A stretch of 5,213 bases of DNA from an uncultured Opitutia bacterium (GTDB lineage: Bacteria > Verrucomicrobiota > Verrucomicrobiia > Opitutales > UBA953): the NCBI GenBank assembly GCA_903921665.1, contig CAIXQT010000331.1, positions 1 to 5,213 on the forward strand, given 5' to 3'. Of the stretch, positions 5,117 to 5,213 are shown one piece after another. Both the position numbers and the translations under genes were made by a program. Below the pieces are notes generated by a model that did no database searches, was not told the origin of the DNA, and was given only the letters and a program-made list of their open reading frames with translations. The number at the start of each line of letters is the position of its first letter. Positions within the stretch are counted from its first letter, which is position 1.

Positions 5117-5205
5117 ATCAGTCGCGAGGGCGACTAACGGAATCAGGATTCAAACTCTCCGTACCCGACCCCAGAGTCCCGTAGCTAGGACTCTGGACTT
5201 ATTTG
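5117..5205 (+). ncRNA. Candidate small structured RNA (or 5' leader of a gene beyond the window)
   Basis: Between the promoter-like pair and the terminator-like stem lies about 90 nt with ordered hairpins. The first is AGTCGC (5120-5125), tetraloop GAGG, GCGACT (5130-5135). The second is ACGGA (5137-5141) paired with TCCGT (5158-5162) around a 16-nt loop. The third is the 9-bp stem at 5171-5196. No open reading frame of useful length is present on this strand. I compared it by eye with tmRNA, RNase P, 4.5S and 6S RNA motifs and tRNA, and found none of them. The length, position and modular stems fit a bacterial small RNA. The same evidence would fit a regulatory leader. This is inference from structure only. 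Confidence 0.35.
5171..5205 (+). terminator. Terminator-like stem-loop near the right edge
   Basis: CCAGAGTCC (5171-5179), 8-nt loop containing the palindrome TAGCTA, GGACTCTGG (5188-5196): perfect 9-bp stem. It is followed by ACTTATTTGT, moderately T-rich on the plus strand. The opposite side has no T-run, so the plus strand is favoured. GGAC (5195-5198), overlapping the end of the stem, can also pair with GTCC (5205-5208). Confidence 0.45.
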
Positions 5206-5213
5206 TCCCGGAA

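Noticed and set aside
5120..5140. Hammerhead ribozyme core or integron attC site on the minus strand
   Set aside because: CTGATGC lacks the required CTGANGA with a GAAA partner, and GTTAGTC does not fit the attC core GTTRRRY.
5085..5165. tRNA-like stretch (CTCAGGTAAGAG resembling a D-arm, GATTCAAAC resembling a T-loop)
   Set aside because: The anticodon stem has mismatches, the T-stem does not pair, and no 7-bp acceptor stem can be drawn.

Overview
The window is GC-rich bacterial chromosome with five complete protein genes and one gene cut by the left edge. Genes are tightly packed, and none has a clear Shine-Dalgarno sequence upstream of its start. A Gram-negative (diderm) organism is certain from the RND efflux pump. 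A Verrucomicrobiota (Opitutae-like) or other PVC-type bacterium is my best guess. It rests on the secreted GxDLY/SGNH hydrolase, an orphan secreted coiled-coil protein and the weak or absent ribosome binding sites. That assignment is inference only.

Left part (1-2375): a multidrug efflux locus with the acrR-acrAB layout. On the minus strand a lipoprotein membrane-fusion (adaptor) protein at 1724-603 is followed with no gap (TAA then ATG) by an HAE1-type RND pump, of which only the first 200 residues are inside the window. Divergently, 24 bp away, lies a TetR-family repressor (1749-2375) whose N-terminus closely matches E. coli AcrR. Between them is a perfect 9+9 bp inverted repeat at 1711-1732. 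Its half-sites match the known AcrR half-site TACATACA, but it covers the adaptor's start codon and first codons. The likely logic is that the repressor shuts off adaptor, pump and perhaps itself until a toxic ligand binds.

Middle (2376-4199): two plus-strand genes 11 bp apart, probably one operon, both encoding exported proteins. The first is a 208-residue coiled-coil protein of unknown function. The second is a 384-residue SGNH/GDSL hydrolase with a GxDLY N-terminal domain, probably a carbohydrate or lipid esterase. A perfect hairpin spans the acrR stop codon, and a promoter-like pair sits just before the first gene.

Right part (4200-5213): a YhhQ-family queuosine-precursor transporter (4253-4957), preceded by a 53-bp leader with mutually exclusive inverted repeats. 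The last 256 bp contain no protein gene that I can support. They hold a nested inverted repeat, a plausible sigma70-like promoter (5082-5110), a run of hairpins and a terminator-like stem-loop (5171-5196). Together these suggest an undescribed small RNA of about 90 nt, or the leader of a gene beyond the window.

The most interesting points are the operator lying on a start codon, the repeated placement of -10-like elements 6-9 nt before start codons (suggesting leaderless mRNAs), the unknown secreted pair, and the candidate small RNA.
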